Positions 1-11,515 of a DNA stretch of 64,000 nt are shown in pieces. Every line of letters begins with the position of its first letter. Position 1 is the stretch's first letter. The notes under the pieces are model-generated. The model was given only the letters and a program-made list of their open reading frames with translations. It did no database searches and was not told where the DNA came from. The DNA lies in assembly GCF_020921035.1 (NCBI RefSeq), contig NC_063157.1, positions 21,159,015 to 21,223,014 of the forward strand. Direction: 5' to 3'. The position numbers and the translations under genes were made by a program. Source of the DNA: Rhodamnia argentea. Its lineage: Eukaryota; Streptophyta; Magnoliopsida; Myrtales; Myrtaceae.

Positions 1-1850
1 CTTATTTGTCATTGTTCTGTTTAGGGGACAAGGCTCTTGGCACTAATGCACCTAAATGGATCCTTGTTGCTTTAGCATCCGTTTATTTGTTATTGCGTTT
101 AATACATTTCTTGCTTGCTGCTTCCCTTTACATACATTCACTACAAATATATTGATTTTCAGAAACATCATTCCTTCTTTGTGAGTAAGATCCGGATCAT
201 CATGACCCCTACGTTCCGGCTTCCAGAGGCGATCCTAAGGGAAGAATAATTTTGAATAAAAGGGAGTTGGCTGCAGGAAGAACAACGAGAGGAAGCTCCA
301 CCGAAAGAAGAAGAGAAAATAAGACTTGAGTTTCTGGAAATGTTTCAACAAGGATTTCCATGGGAAGAGGAAAATTCAAAAAAAGAGAGAAAAGAGAAAG
401 AAAAAAAGAAGATTGAATGGATTATCCCGAACCTGCCTCCGCCGCTGTCGCACGAATCATTTGTGATGGCCTCGTTGGGTGGATTGTGGTGCTAATTAGG
501 TTAACTGATTGGAGGTTGAATTTCTTTGCTACTGGAAATTCCTCAACCAGTGAGGGATAGTCATGATGGGGTTTACAAGTTATTTCCGGATGTAATTAAG
601 GCAAAGAGGGTGAGACTTTGCTTGACAAATGGGTCAACAATTCGAGTCATTCTGCCATTTCGTAGGACACTCCCTTCCATTACATGATCTGGATCACCAG
701 GGGAAATAGCAATATAGCTTTTTCAGACTTTCATAACTCATGGACTGGTTATACATCTTACTTCCAACATGGGAGTGCTAAGAGTAGCATTTGGGAACAC
801 GGACCCAGCGTATGGGAAATACTGCAACAAGTTGTGCTATGGCATCTTGTATAGCCGAACAGAGAACATACTCTGCATAGATTAGGTAATGGGTTGTTGA
901 ACTTAAGGAATGTTGCTTGTTGATTTCGTGGTTATTCTCCTTGCTACCCATGGGGTATTTCTCTTTTAAAATGTGTGACGGATCCCATTCAGGAGAGATT
1001 ATCAATGGGCAGCACTTCTTCCTTTATATACGACCGCAACCACAAGTTTCTGCTGCCCTTCTTCTTGCTATAAGAGCAGCTGCAAAACAGGCACAGACGG
1101 TGATATGGAGACCACATAAGTCCAAAGAAGAATCATTCGAGCATTTGTCATGTTAAAGAGAGAAATGTATGCCTAAATAGATGAGTTTGATGATGAACAA
1201 GTTATATCCCCAAACAAGGCTCCTTCTTCAAAAGATGTTTTGATCCACTAGTGATGAGAATTCTCCAAATGAGGAACTGAACGTTTTTATACTTCTTTGC
1301 TACAGTTCGAGAAGGCGGTGAGAACTCCAGCTGCAGAAGGGCATAATTTTCTAAGCAAGCTGTATCTCGTGACCATACGCCGACCATGTGGACAAACCTA
1401 GGAAGAAGAGAACGATTGGGCACGTCATCTTCTTGCCTTGGCACTAGTCTAGAAGATATCTATAGAATACTGAGGAGAACGGAAGAGAAGAAAGCATTCA
1501 TAAGAAGAAGACGGGCCATGTTCTTGACGAAGGAACTGTTGAAAGTTTGATGGTCATTGCTGACTACTAAAGCTTTTTATGTCCTGCAAGATATGCTGCT
1601 TGTCAAGAAACAAGTCAATTTTCCAGGCTTTTGGAGGGTCAAATCTACATTGTTAGGAGCAGCAATGATACAGCTCACCTCTGCCCAACAAATGATTTAC
1701 TGATTTTGTCTTCGAAACACGAACGAAAGGACATAATCTGACATGCAGAAACATCCACCCGAGGCCCTCTTACATAGTCATTGTATACGTCACGTGTGAT
1801 CTTCCTGGACATATAGCGAAACTGAAGGGAAAATTACAAATAAAAATAAA
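1..1850. other. Gene-poor left edge, decayed sequence
   Basis: No intact gene is visible. Short coding-like stretches occur on the plus strand, for example about 283-490 (charged, Lys/Glu-rich) and 545-690, but frames shift and stops interrupt them, and I recognise no family. The stretch around 1058-1110 resembles 10829-10880 (shared core caaaacaggca followed by ggtgata), so both may be remnants of one older sequence. Confidence 0.4.
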
Positions 1851-1869
1851 AATAAAAATCATAAGTCTG

Positions 1870-2970
1870 TTGCGTTGGTACCAATTCACTAATTTAGTTA
1901 CAAGCTTTTTAATTGGATCAATTTAGTCATAAACCTTTTTATATTGATAATAATTGAGTCCATCTAATCAATTTTGATTGGAAATTGCTAACATAAACAC
2001 CGATAGACACGGCCACGGGCCGTGAACCGCCGATTCCGGTTCGTGGCCATGCTTGAATCAGAACCAGCCCTTGAAGGGGCAGTCTCGATTTCGGGCCGGT
2101 TCGAGTTAGGCCCAACGGCTCTTTTCCCCTTTTGTTTGTTTTTTTTTTTTTTTGGCTGTTTGGAATCAGTTTAGAACAGCCGGTTCTAGGCAAGTTTCGA
2201 ACTTTTTAAAACTATAACTGGCCCCTTAGGGGCCGGGCCGATTCCGGTTCGAAACTGGCGGTTCCGGTCAATAGGCCGGTTTCGGTTATTCTACGGGCTA
2301 GTTCCGAGCCCAAACCGGCCCATGGCCATGTTCGGACATCGGCGTTCGACGTGGCATGGCCGACGCCGATATGGACAAATTTTAATAGCATTTTAATAAT
2401 ATTTTGAAATCTTTCATATTTGTTTGGTTTTTTTTACCCCCCTTTTCTGGGCTTCACTTCTTCTTTTTATAATTGGCTGGTGAGGGTTTTGTTATTGGTC
2501 GACAAGGCCACCGGCCAACCCTCGTTGGCCACCCGCAAGGGCCGGTGAGGGCTGCAAAGCACTTGCTGGCCACTAGGGCGAGGGCTCACACGGCCCCTTG
2601 CCCAAACTCGTCGAGGGCATTGTGGCCATCGCTTGGTTTGGGCGAGGCTACAACGCTCAAATCGGGGGTGTGGGATTTGCGGTCCTCGCCTTGATGGCCG
2701 CTCATGGTCGGCAAGGGTCGACCTGCGGCCCTTGCCGGCCAACACAAAAAAAAAGTTCAGAAAAGAAAAAAGTATTAAAAATTTAAGACATTAAAATAAT
2801 ATTAAAATGTCTACATCGATCTTGAATGTGCCACATAGGAAGATCGACATTCTTATGAGTGATTTCTAGTCAAAATTGACCGGAAGGACTCAATTGATAC
2901 TAATATAAAAAGGTTTAGGATTGGATTAGTATCAATACAATATGTTTAGAAATTTTTTGGTATGTGAAAT
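1870..2970. mobile_element. Non-autonomous inverted-repeat DNA transposon with GC-rich core
   Basis: The arm at about 1925-1985 (with taaacctttttatatt and aattgagtcc) is matched in inverse orientation by about 2866-2925 (ggactcaatt, aatataaaaaggttta). Between the arms is a GC-rich core (2000-2350 and 2490-2740) full of ccggttccggttc-type and ggccaccggcc-type repeats. No transposase is encoded. The open frames in the core follow from its base composition and are not counted as genes. The core at 2000-2350 may itself be a second, nested element, because similar ccggttc-rich patches occur near 16.8, 18.3 and 19.6 kb. Confidence 0.6.
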
Positions 2971-3124
2971 TTAGTTAAATAACGGATGCCTCTAGTTATT
3001 TCCTGGAGCTAAGTATGCGTACCACGAACTATTCCCGATCGGTGTTAAATTTATCTCTTGTGGTTTTGGAACATGAAAACCCAGCATGAAGCAAAGGTCG
3101 TCCAACAAGCAAACAAATTTTTAT

Positions 3125-3318
3125 GTTTCGTTTGTTTTGCGGAAAATAAATGATTTGAAATATATATTTTTTTTAAAAAATAGTTGCTTGTAATAGCTAG
3201 TCAATAGAAAATAACTTCATTATCGACAACTTTATTTATTTTTGTAAGCGATACAAGCAATGATATTTAGGAAAGTATTTTTTAAAATATTCATTTTTCG
3301 CTAAACAAACAAAACTTA
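3125..3318. mobile_element. Short MITE (cgtttgtttt family)
   Basis: The left end reads cgtttgttttgcggaaaat. The right end, read in reverse, gives ttttgtttgtttagcgaaaa. The interior is AT-rich and non-coding. The same terminal pattern recurs at about 63350-63592 near the other end of the window, so this is a small family. Confidence 0.6.
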
Positions 3319-3489
3319 AGCCGAGAAGAATTTGAAGATGGATGAGATCTAAGCCTCGTCAGAACGAAAATGCTTTACGGCAAATATATTTGCGTGGTGA
3401 TGGATAATGTTGTAAAGTGACAGGTTATACGTGTGCGTTACCATCAAGGAGAGCTTAGAAGGCAATGTACAGAGTAATGTTGGAGGAGC

Positions 3490-3860
3490 TAACTTTTTTA
3501 TAAGGACAATGCTCACTTGAGCGTCATAATTTTCTTTTTCGATCACTTGAGTGCCATGATAATTAAAAACGTTCCCTTGAGTATTATATTTTTTTTTATT
3601 ACTTGAGTGCCATGATTCTAGGAAAATTAAATTTACCTTAGTGTCATAACTATTCATCACAAGTGCCATAAATCCGACGTGGCATGTAACTTATGGTGAT
3701 CTTTTTCAAAACTTATGGCACTTAAGTGATCAATCATAAGCTATTGAAAGTTATGACATTCAAGTAAACCCATTTTTAAAAGTCGTGGCACTCAAACGAT
3801 GCACAAAAGAAGCATTTATAGCTCTAAGTGAGCGCCATAAACAGTTATGACACCAGTGGT
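3490..3860. mobile_element. MITE-like inverted-repeat element (acttgagtgccat family)
   Basis: The left half repeats the motif cacttgagtgccatgat several times (about 3510-3615). The right half carries its inverse form (atggcacttaagtgat, about 3716-3735, and agtgagcgccata near 3828). This symmetrical layout with no coding content is typical of a non-autonomous DNA transposon. Exact ends and target duplication were not resolved. Confidence 0.5.
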
Positions 3861-4466
3861 GAGGCGACATCACAAGTTCGGAGAAGAGAAGCTAAGCATA
3901 ATTTTGCCAATTTCACCGGCCATTTGCGAACTAAGCGCAATTGCCTCGCAGTTGAGAAGCTATGAAAACGACATGGCGCGCTTTGGCAAAAGCAGTCCCA
4001 CTCCTGTTTAAATTATCTTTAGGGAAGAGCACTTGCAATTGCCTAATTAATCACCTATTCGGCTGTCCGGATGCTGAGCAAATACCTTTTACAAAACCAA
4101 AGCAATGTTTTCAGGTTCATCGTTGCGCAGCCAAAACAACCTGAAAAATGACAAGAAGGAGCACAGCAATCCCTATGTTCATCGGCCTTTTCACTATATT
4201 CTTCTGTTTAGTTCCATTTGGTTCTAAGCCACGTCCAAAACCCGAAACTCATCTAGTAGACCGGACAAGAAGACAGACATCTCGAGGCAATTATTCCTAG
4301 GAAGACAAAAACCACCCTCCTGTCCTGATGCCAATATTCGACTAAGCAATGAAGTATCCTCTGAGCTCGGCATGAGTTATCCGAATTCAACCTATAGTTT
4401 GTGTCCCGATATTTCTTAATCTTGTCATCCTAAGTCCACCTGCCTTGGCGGTTCCGGTCCGCGCAG

Positions 4467-4473
4467 TATAAAT
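4467..4473 (+). promoter_or_regulatory. TATA box of the first USP-kinase gene
   Basis: tataaat lies 62-68 bases upstream of the chosen ATG at 4535, a normal spacing for a plant TATA box followed by a short leader. This supports that start codon. Confidence 0.5.
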
Positions 4474-4534
4474 GTTAGGAAGCTGTTTTTGAGAGCTCTT
4501 CTTGTCTGTCCTTTGGACTCGTGAAGAGAAAGCG

Positions 4535-7500
4535 ATGTCGTCGGAGTCTCAAAGGGTGTTGGTGGTCGAAGATGCCTGGTGCAGGATTAGCCTGGGTGCG
4601 ATCAAATGCAGTCTTCAGAGATTTCCGCTTCACCCTGGAGATAAGATTTTGCTCCTAGCGGTTCTCCGAAAAGTTTACCACCCATGTAAGTAGAGCAAGC
4701 AACATGCACCAGAGTTGCAAGACATTTTGGGTCCAAAAGAACATGATAGTGCACAAATGCGCGCACAATTTAGAATCGTATCCGCATGCGAGGGAAGTAG
4801 CAGAAAATATCATTAGTTGATCTCACTGCATGTCCGTTTCTTTGCTTCCAGTGGGTTACCAGATCAAAGCGGATTCAAGTGCATGGATGGGATCGAGCCA
4901 GAAATTTGTTCAGAAACAAGTGGAACGGAGGAAGGAAGAATACACTCATGCTGATGAGGCTATGGAAGTTTCCAAGCAATGCGAGTCTATGAAGGTCAAT
5001 TACGAATCATGTCCAATGTCGTCGATATTTTTCTGCATCATGTACTTCAGTAGTTGTAAGTAGATAAGTTTTCTGTTGAAGTGAAAGATCCATCTGATAG
5101 ATACCTGGAAAGTACATGCTAAGGATGTAGCAATAGGAAGTTTACCTAGTCCCAACTCTGTGTTCAGTAACAATGCCATGTCTTAACGGTCAAGAGCTGA
5201 TATCCATGCTTCCTTCTTGTACATGAAGCGCAGAACTACAGAAAGCAGGGTTCTTGATTTGTTTTCTTCTACAATGTAAGATTCTATGATTTTTCCTTGT
5301 TTGGCTGTTAATATTTCAGCAACTATGCCAATGCCGCAACGGTATTCAAGAGAATATTCCGTCCTAGCCGAGATGTGCCCCTATTCGATTCTGTTCATTA
5401 AATGGCTGATACAAGTCTCCTGTTTGTCTAATTTCAGATTGAGTTGGACATAGATGTCCGTGGAGAAGTCTCCCTAAAGGAAGCTGTCCTAAAAGCTGCT
5501 GGAACTTTTAAGCCAACATGGGTGATACTAGACGGGTTAGTCCAACCTTTTGGTCATGAGACCATTTCATGATGTTTTGAGTGCTGGTTAGTGTTTTCTA
5601 ATGTAAGGATAGTTCTTGTATCTAATCTTAGATTGCATCCTATATGACACTACGGTGTCTAAAACTTACCAAATAAAATCACAGACTAAAATGAAATACA
5701 ACAAGATAATAAATCCGGGAGATTCATCCCTTATGATTGAACCAATCAGAAAAGAGACGGTGCATCTATTCTTACTCGACTGTACAGTTTTAAGGTGACG
5801 AGCGAATAGGGAACAATTTGGTTATCTATGCTTCTGGACTCACAGTAAGAGCAAAACACAAACTGTGTGTGAGGTTAAGATTGCTGTAGTAAAAGATGAC
5901 TAGAATGATTGCATGGTAACAATTTATACAAGGATATCTGTCTGAGGTCATAATTTCATATAGTTTGTTACCTTTTCAGAGAGCGAACACGAGGGAGAGT
6001 ATAAAGGTATCCAACATGAGCACGCTAGGAGATCGTATATTGTAATTCTAAAGTATCCTTTTGCAGGAAAATGAAAAAAGACACGGACTATCTCATTGCA
6101 GGACTCTCATGCGGGGTTTCGATAGTGAAACAAAACAACACCTTGGGAAAGTTGAGAGCGCCAAAAACTCAAAATCCTCAGAAACGGCACATAAACATTT
6201 CAGGCGACTTGATAGGAGGAGATGAAGTTAAACAGACAGAAAAACAGAGTCCTCAGAAACAACAAACACACGACTCGAGTGATTTGCCCGGCGGCATCGA
6301 ACAGGAGCCAGAGATAAGAAATTACATTTGTTCAATCTGCAGTAACAGACGTCCAAAGAACGGATGGAAGAGAGAGTTCACTCATGCAGAGCTTCATGCT
6401 GCTACTGATGGATTTTCCACTAACAACTACCAATCAGAAAATTGGTTCGAAGTAGTCTTCAGGGGAGAGATGAATGGACTGAAGATTACTGTTAAGCAGC
6501 AGAAAAGTGCGAGCTTTCAGGGAGATGATAAGGAATTCCAATCCGCAGTTCACATGCTCAGTGAAGTTAGACACGAACATTTGGTCACCTTATTGGGTTC
6601 CTGTTCAGACGGAAACCACAGGTTGCTTGTTTATGAATTTGTGTGCAACGGTTCGTTGGACCAACATCTGTCAAGTAAAAACCACAGTTAAGAGCTCATA
6701 ACTGTTAACGTCTCTCAATAAGCTTGCTTGTTGAAATTTTGCCTCGTGTATACATTCAGAGCATGAACCTAATCAATGAGATATTTGGTTTAACTAATGC
6801 AGGAGTTCCTGGTAAAATGCTCACATGGGATCAAAGGATAAAAATTGCCATGGGAGCTGCCAAGGGCTTAAAGTATCTGCATGACAACAACATTGTTCAC
6901 CGAAATTTGAGATCCAACAACATCCTCTTAACTCATGATTACAAACCTCTGGTAAGAGTTACGTAATACGTTTCTTTATGATTCTATATGAAAGATGCGG
7001 ACTACAGTTGTTTTGTGACCCCTTAGCATATTAGTGAAAGCATTTTTATAGCCAAGGGAATGCAAAACTATATACAAAATGGGCATATATTATTTTTATC
7101 TATTGGCAATTGAAAAGAAAATGCTAGTCGTGAGCGCACTAAGATCTTTGACATCTCAACATCAGCAAATGGAAAATTCATTTCTGTTCAAATCAATACC
7201 TGAAAGAATAAGATCAGAACAATTTTCAGAAGGTTTATACTCTTGATGGACTAACAACCTAGGTAAGAAACTAGTAGGTCAAGCGAAGTGAAGACTACGC
7301 ACTCGTGAATTAATCCTGATCTGATCACCACTTTATTTATGATAATCACGAATCATATGACATGCTGTACTTCTTATGTAACAGCTTGGAGATTTTGGGC
7401 TGGAAATGACTCTACGTGAAGACTCTGATCTCTCATCTGAGACGAGAATTGCAACTATACCATACTTGGCTCCAGAATATGCAGATTCTGGTGAAGTGTC

Positions 7501-8756
7501 TCAAAAGACCGACTGTTATTCCTTTGGTGTTATACTGTTACAGCTGATAACTGGATTGAGGAGCACAGATCCATCATTTGGCAATCGTAGCATTGTAGGA
7601 TGGGTAAATGTCTCAATGCTTCATACCTAGTCTGCTTGCATGAGTGATTCTATTGATCTAGCAAAGAAAGACACAATTAATGATTAGTGCTTCCCGTTAA
7701 TTTTACATTTAGCGGTGTAAGTAGGATATTACTATCGAATGAGATATGTTGCATGCTTCACTTTGTGAACTGAGTGCTTTAGTTTCGGGTCTGAAAGCTC
7801 TAGTACTTACATTGCTCTGCTAGAAATGTTACAGGCAAGGCAATTGCTAAGAGAAAAAAACTACCCAGAATTGATTGAACACAGCCTGACCGACTCTTAC
7901 GATGTCCACCAACTCGCTTGGGTGATTCGAGTTGCAGTTAAGTGCCTGAAAAAGGACCCCAACAGGAGAATATCTATGGACCAGGTCAGAGTCGCCAGTC
8001 ATAAGTGCCGTTAATATACTAACTGTGCACGGATGCATTCTCCTCTCCTTTTTATGCTTATCTTCCATGATTGAAGTGCAGAAACACTACTTAATAGTCC
8101 ATTCATCAGCAATCTGATATCACACCAGGCATGGTTCTCTCTTGTTATCAGAATAAATAAAAGTCATTTTGTTTTTCTCGTACTCTGTGAAGGATTATCC
8201 AATGCTTACGACCGGTTGTGAAGCACCTCTTTTAATGCAGTTGGAGCTTACGACCGGTTGTGAAACACTATCATATTGTTTTTGTCGAACCGTTCTTGAC
8301 CAATATCTCCGCATTCGACTTCTAAACCTTTGATTTTTTAATATTTGCATAGTGAATCGTGAAACTAATAAGTATCGAGTGACTGTTCTCATTTCCTCAA
8401 ATGCCACTACTTTCACATTAGCGCGAACAACATGCTCACATGTCACCTAGAGCTTTATATCTTCCAAGCCTTCCACTGGTTCAAATTTTCTTCTACCCAG
8501 ATGTTGGCAGTCTGATTGTTATTCGACTTAAACGCAGGTAATTCATGCATTAAGTTACATAGTAGAAGGAAAAACTCTTCCAGTTATGAGGGAGCGACCC
8601 CGACCGGAACCAAATGAGCCCTCCGCTGTTTCACCGCACAACTATGAAAGCTTCATGCAACAACCATCATCCCCAGGTGGAATGGATGATCTGACAACAG
8701 GATTGGTACCATCAATTACTGCAAAAGAATACTACAGGACCACAATTGCCATTTAA
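4535..8756 (+). CDS. USP-like domain plus kinase-like protein, probable pseudokinase (copy 1)
   Basis: Eight exons join in frame to 578 aa: 4535-4685, 4852-4994, 5438-5535, 6067-6674, 6803-6951, 7385-7603, 7835-7984 and 8538-8756. Residues 1 to about 150 resemble the universal-stress/adenine-nucleotide alpha-hydrolase-like domain. A C-x-x-C linker (YICSIC) and a kinase-like domain from about residue 229 follow. This is the order seen in the plant family of Arabidopsis At1g55200, At3g13690 and At5g56790. The beta-3 lysine (K274 in ITVKQQ) and DFG (D386) are present, and APEY is intact. The glycine loop has lost its glycines ([13 protein letters not shown]), and the catalytic HRD reads HRN (residues 366-368). 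It is therefore probably catalytically weak or dead and may act as a scaffold; that is inference. There is no signal peptide or membrane segment. The second copy lies 2.8 kb downstream on the same strand with identical exon phases. Confidence 0.85.
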
Positions 8757-11515
8757 TTGTACCTTAGAGATTCTCAGCTGTTGAGATACTCAAAATAAGA
8801 GTACGTCCTTACCAGAAATTGTTTTGATGATACATTGCTTTACTATTGCTTCCCAAAGATCAGCTCCAATGACGTTTTCCACGTCCACACATAAAAGCAA
8901 TCGTCCCCGACGAAAACAAAATCTGTACAACGAACAATGATGAAGTGATTTGAAAGAAAGGAGATTTTGACCATTTTCTTTGATCTTTGCTGTTTTTATT
9001 GTTGGAAAAAATTAATGGAATGGAGTAACAATATGGTCGGATTTTGAGATGTGTAGTCACTCTCTTTTAGGATCAATTTGCCCCATAAAGTTGCTATAGG
9101 TTTCTGGCAAATTCCCTTCAGGATACAACAAAGTCGCGACGAGACTATTGGATAGCAATTCCAGTAAATCTCATAAAACTCTCTACGAAATAATGAAGAT
9201 TGGCTGTCTCTCTTTTGAAGGAAAACGAAAGAATAAAAGTTGACTGCAGAAATTGAACAGAATTGTCATTTATGTAAGACTTATAGAACACACCTTGGTG
9301 TCCAAACCGCCCATGTACGAATGCACCTATTCATGTTCGAAACATCGCACTTATTCATGTCCGAAATATCGCACCAATTCATGTCCGAAACATTACAATT
9401 CGGACATGACTGTTCGTGAGTGATAACAATCATTCGGACACAACGGTTCGTAAGTGACAATCACCATTCGGACGCAACTGTTCATGTATGAACGGTCATA
9501 ATTACTAATATAGAATATAAATATAAAAAAGAATTGATTTCGAAAAAGAAAAAAAAAAAATAATAATTAAGGTTTATTTCCGTCCGCGGCGCGCAAGCGT
9601 GCTAAGTGCGTCTAATAATCGCGCACCTGCACATGGGTATAGTGGGGTCTAGCCCACTTGCCCATTTCTTTATTCTAAAAGATTATTGTGGCCTTCTAAC
9701 TAATAAAAAGACTTGCACTCTTCTTTTTATCCTATGTGGGATTGAAAAGGCAGCTTTTTGTTTTAACAAACAAACTTCAACATTTATGACACTCTTCTTA
9801 GCTCTTTGATCCATTTCCAGGTTTATTGCAGGTAAAACACCCACGACAGAAGACGCATATTATTCACCACATAAATCTGATCTTCCACGGTTGATCTTTG
9901 TTGGTTTATGACACCTTTAAGTCGATAAATTAAACAAGAAAAACATTTTTTACGAGGTTTGGTTCGATGAGAGGAACTTATCCTGCCATGCCAAGGTCTG
10001 TTGTTCAGCAAATGCGCTAATGGAACAAGAAATTAAGCTTAGGAAGTAACAGCGCGGTCCTGTAAAGCCAAATTAACTTCGTCCTCCAAAGAAGCAATCC
10101 TAGGAACACAATGGGATATTCCCACTCCAAATTCCAAAGGTCCAAATACTCTTGTTTGGATAGCAAACCAGGAAATCATTGGTGAAGAAGTTGACCACAA
10201 GGAAGGAAGAAAAAACAGTAGATTGACAACAGCATCACCATAATTTGGTGCATTCAACTTTATGAACCGTTGAAATTCTGAAGGAGCTGCCTGAGGCTTA
10301 AAGTATCTGCATGAAACCAACATCTCGGCAAGAATATATTGTATGCATGCCGGGGAATGTTTAAAAACTGGATCTTGTTTTATGAAGCTTCAGCATCTTA
10401 TTTTTATCTAGTCTCTCGCAGATTACAAATTGAGGTTGATCACTAGTGCTTTGCTTGAATCAACATGGCTCTGAAGCGAACCATTGTGTCTCCGTAATCT
10501 ACGTGGTCATTAGCGCATTCGAGCCCGTATTTTTGCTTCTTATTATACTCACCAACTATTTACGGGAATTTAATGATTTTCGGCAGTACTATTGCTTCCA
10601 AGTAGGTGTACCGGTTGGATCCCGGAATTTCTTAGCTGTTCTAATTTCCTAAGGCAAACACGTCAACTAGGTGTTGAACCTGAGTAGTACTAGTACCACT
10701 CTTGGCGCAATTCTCCATCTATCGTACAGGAATTTCTCTTTGTTAAAAACGTGACCCTTTTGGATGAGCTTGGGGTTCGTAACTTGATGGGTATGAGGGC
10801 GGCACTTCTTCATTGTAAAGATGCTGACTTTATTCTTGCTACAACCGGAGCTCCAAAACAGGCATGATGGTGATACTGATGTCCAATTCAAGTGGTCCCA
10901 TTCTAAAAGCTTAAGTTGTCATACGAAGCTCCGATTTAATATTTATGAACTTTTTAAACCAAGTTCGTACAAGAATTACGCATCGAATGGTCATGTTATG
11001 GTGAGAAACTATGTCTTACTAGATAAGTTGGATGACGATCCTTGTTATTCCCCCACAAATTTTTTTCAAGGTGTTTGGACCCATATTTGATGGATGAGAG
11101 TTCGACAAATAAAAGTAGCTACATAGAAAAGTTTAAACCATTCATATCGCATAAACGGCTAACTTCAATTTTGCCCCTCTCTTTGTCGGACCCTTCAGTG
11201 TTCGCGACCTTGAATTCTATGTCATCATCAATCCAATCATTGTTCACTTTTTGTCTTTTCCGGCGAAGAACAACGAATTTACCTTACTTAAAACCTCGCG
11301 GGCCCCAGCCCTAGCAGTTTATTCCGCTGGATCAATGGGATCCCAAAGAAATTACAAGGCAAAACATGCCCGGACAATGGTGAATGGACTCGCCAAGGTC
11401 TATTTGCCTTGGCCAATTAAAACTCATTGCATATTCTACCATAAAAACTGAGTTTGAGAACTTTTCCCACTTGCCATGCTCCCTAGCCTTCGACACTTTG
11501 ACTTGATAAGCAATC
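8757..11515. other. Spacer between tandem kinase genes with decayed fragments
   Basis: No intact gene is visible. A block at about 10281-10325 (ggcttaaagtatctgcatga) closely matches exon 5 of the upstream kinase gene but has an in-frame stop, so it is a relic of a third copy or of another receptor-like kinase. Around 10110-10170 one frame reads NTLVWIANQ, reminiscent of an S-domain lectin, but too little remains to assign it. A frame at about 10740-10865 (VTLLDELGVRNLMGMRAA) looks coding-like and is unrecognised. Short direct and inverted repeats of ttcatgtccgaaa fill 9325-9490. Confidence 0.4.
9325..9495. repeat. Cluster of short direct and inverted repeats with hairpin
   Basis: Degenerate copies of attcatgtccgaaacatcgcac occur in a row and then switch to the inverted form attcggacatgact. 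At the switch, tcatgtccgaa (9379-9389) and ttcggacatga (9399-9409) form a perfect 11-bp inverted repeat around a 9-base loop. Confidence 0.6.

Noticed and set aside
2467-2786. Overlapping frames on both strands in GC-rich DNA
   Set aside because: They lie in the core of an inverted-repeat transposon and come from the GC-rich repeat words. No family resemblance.
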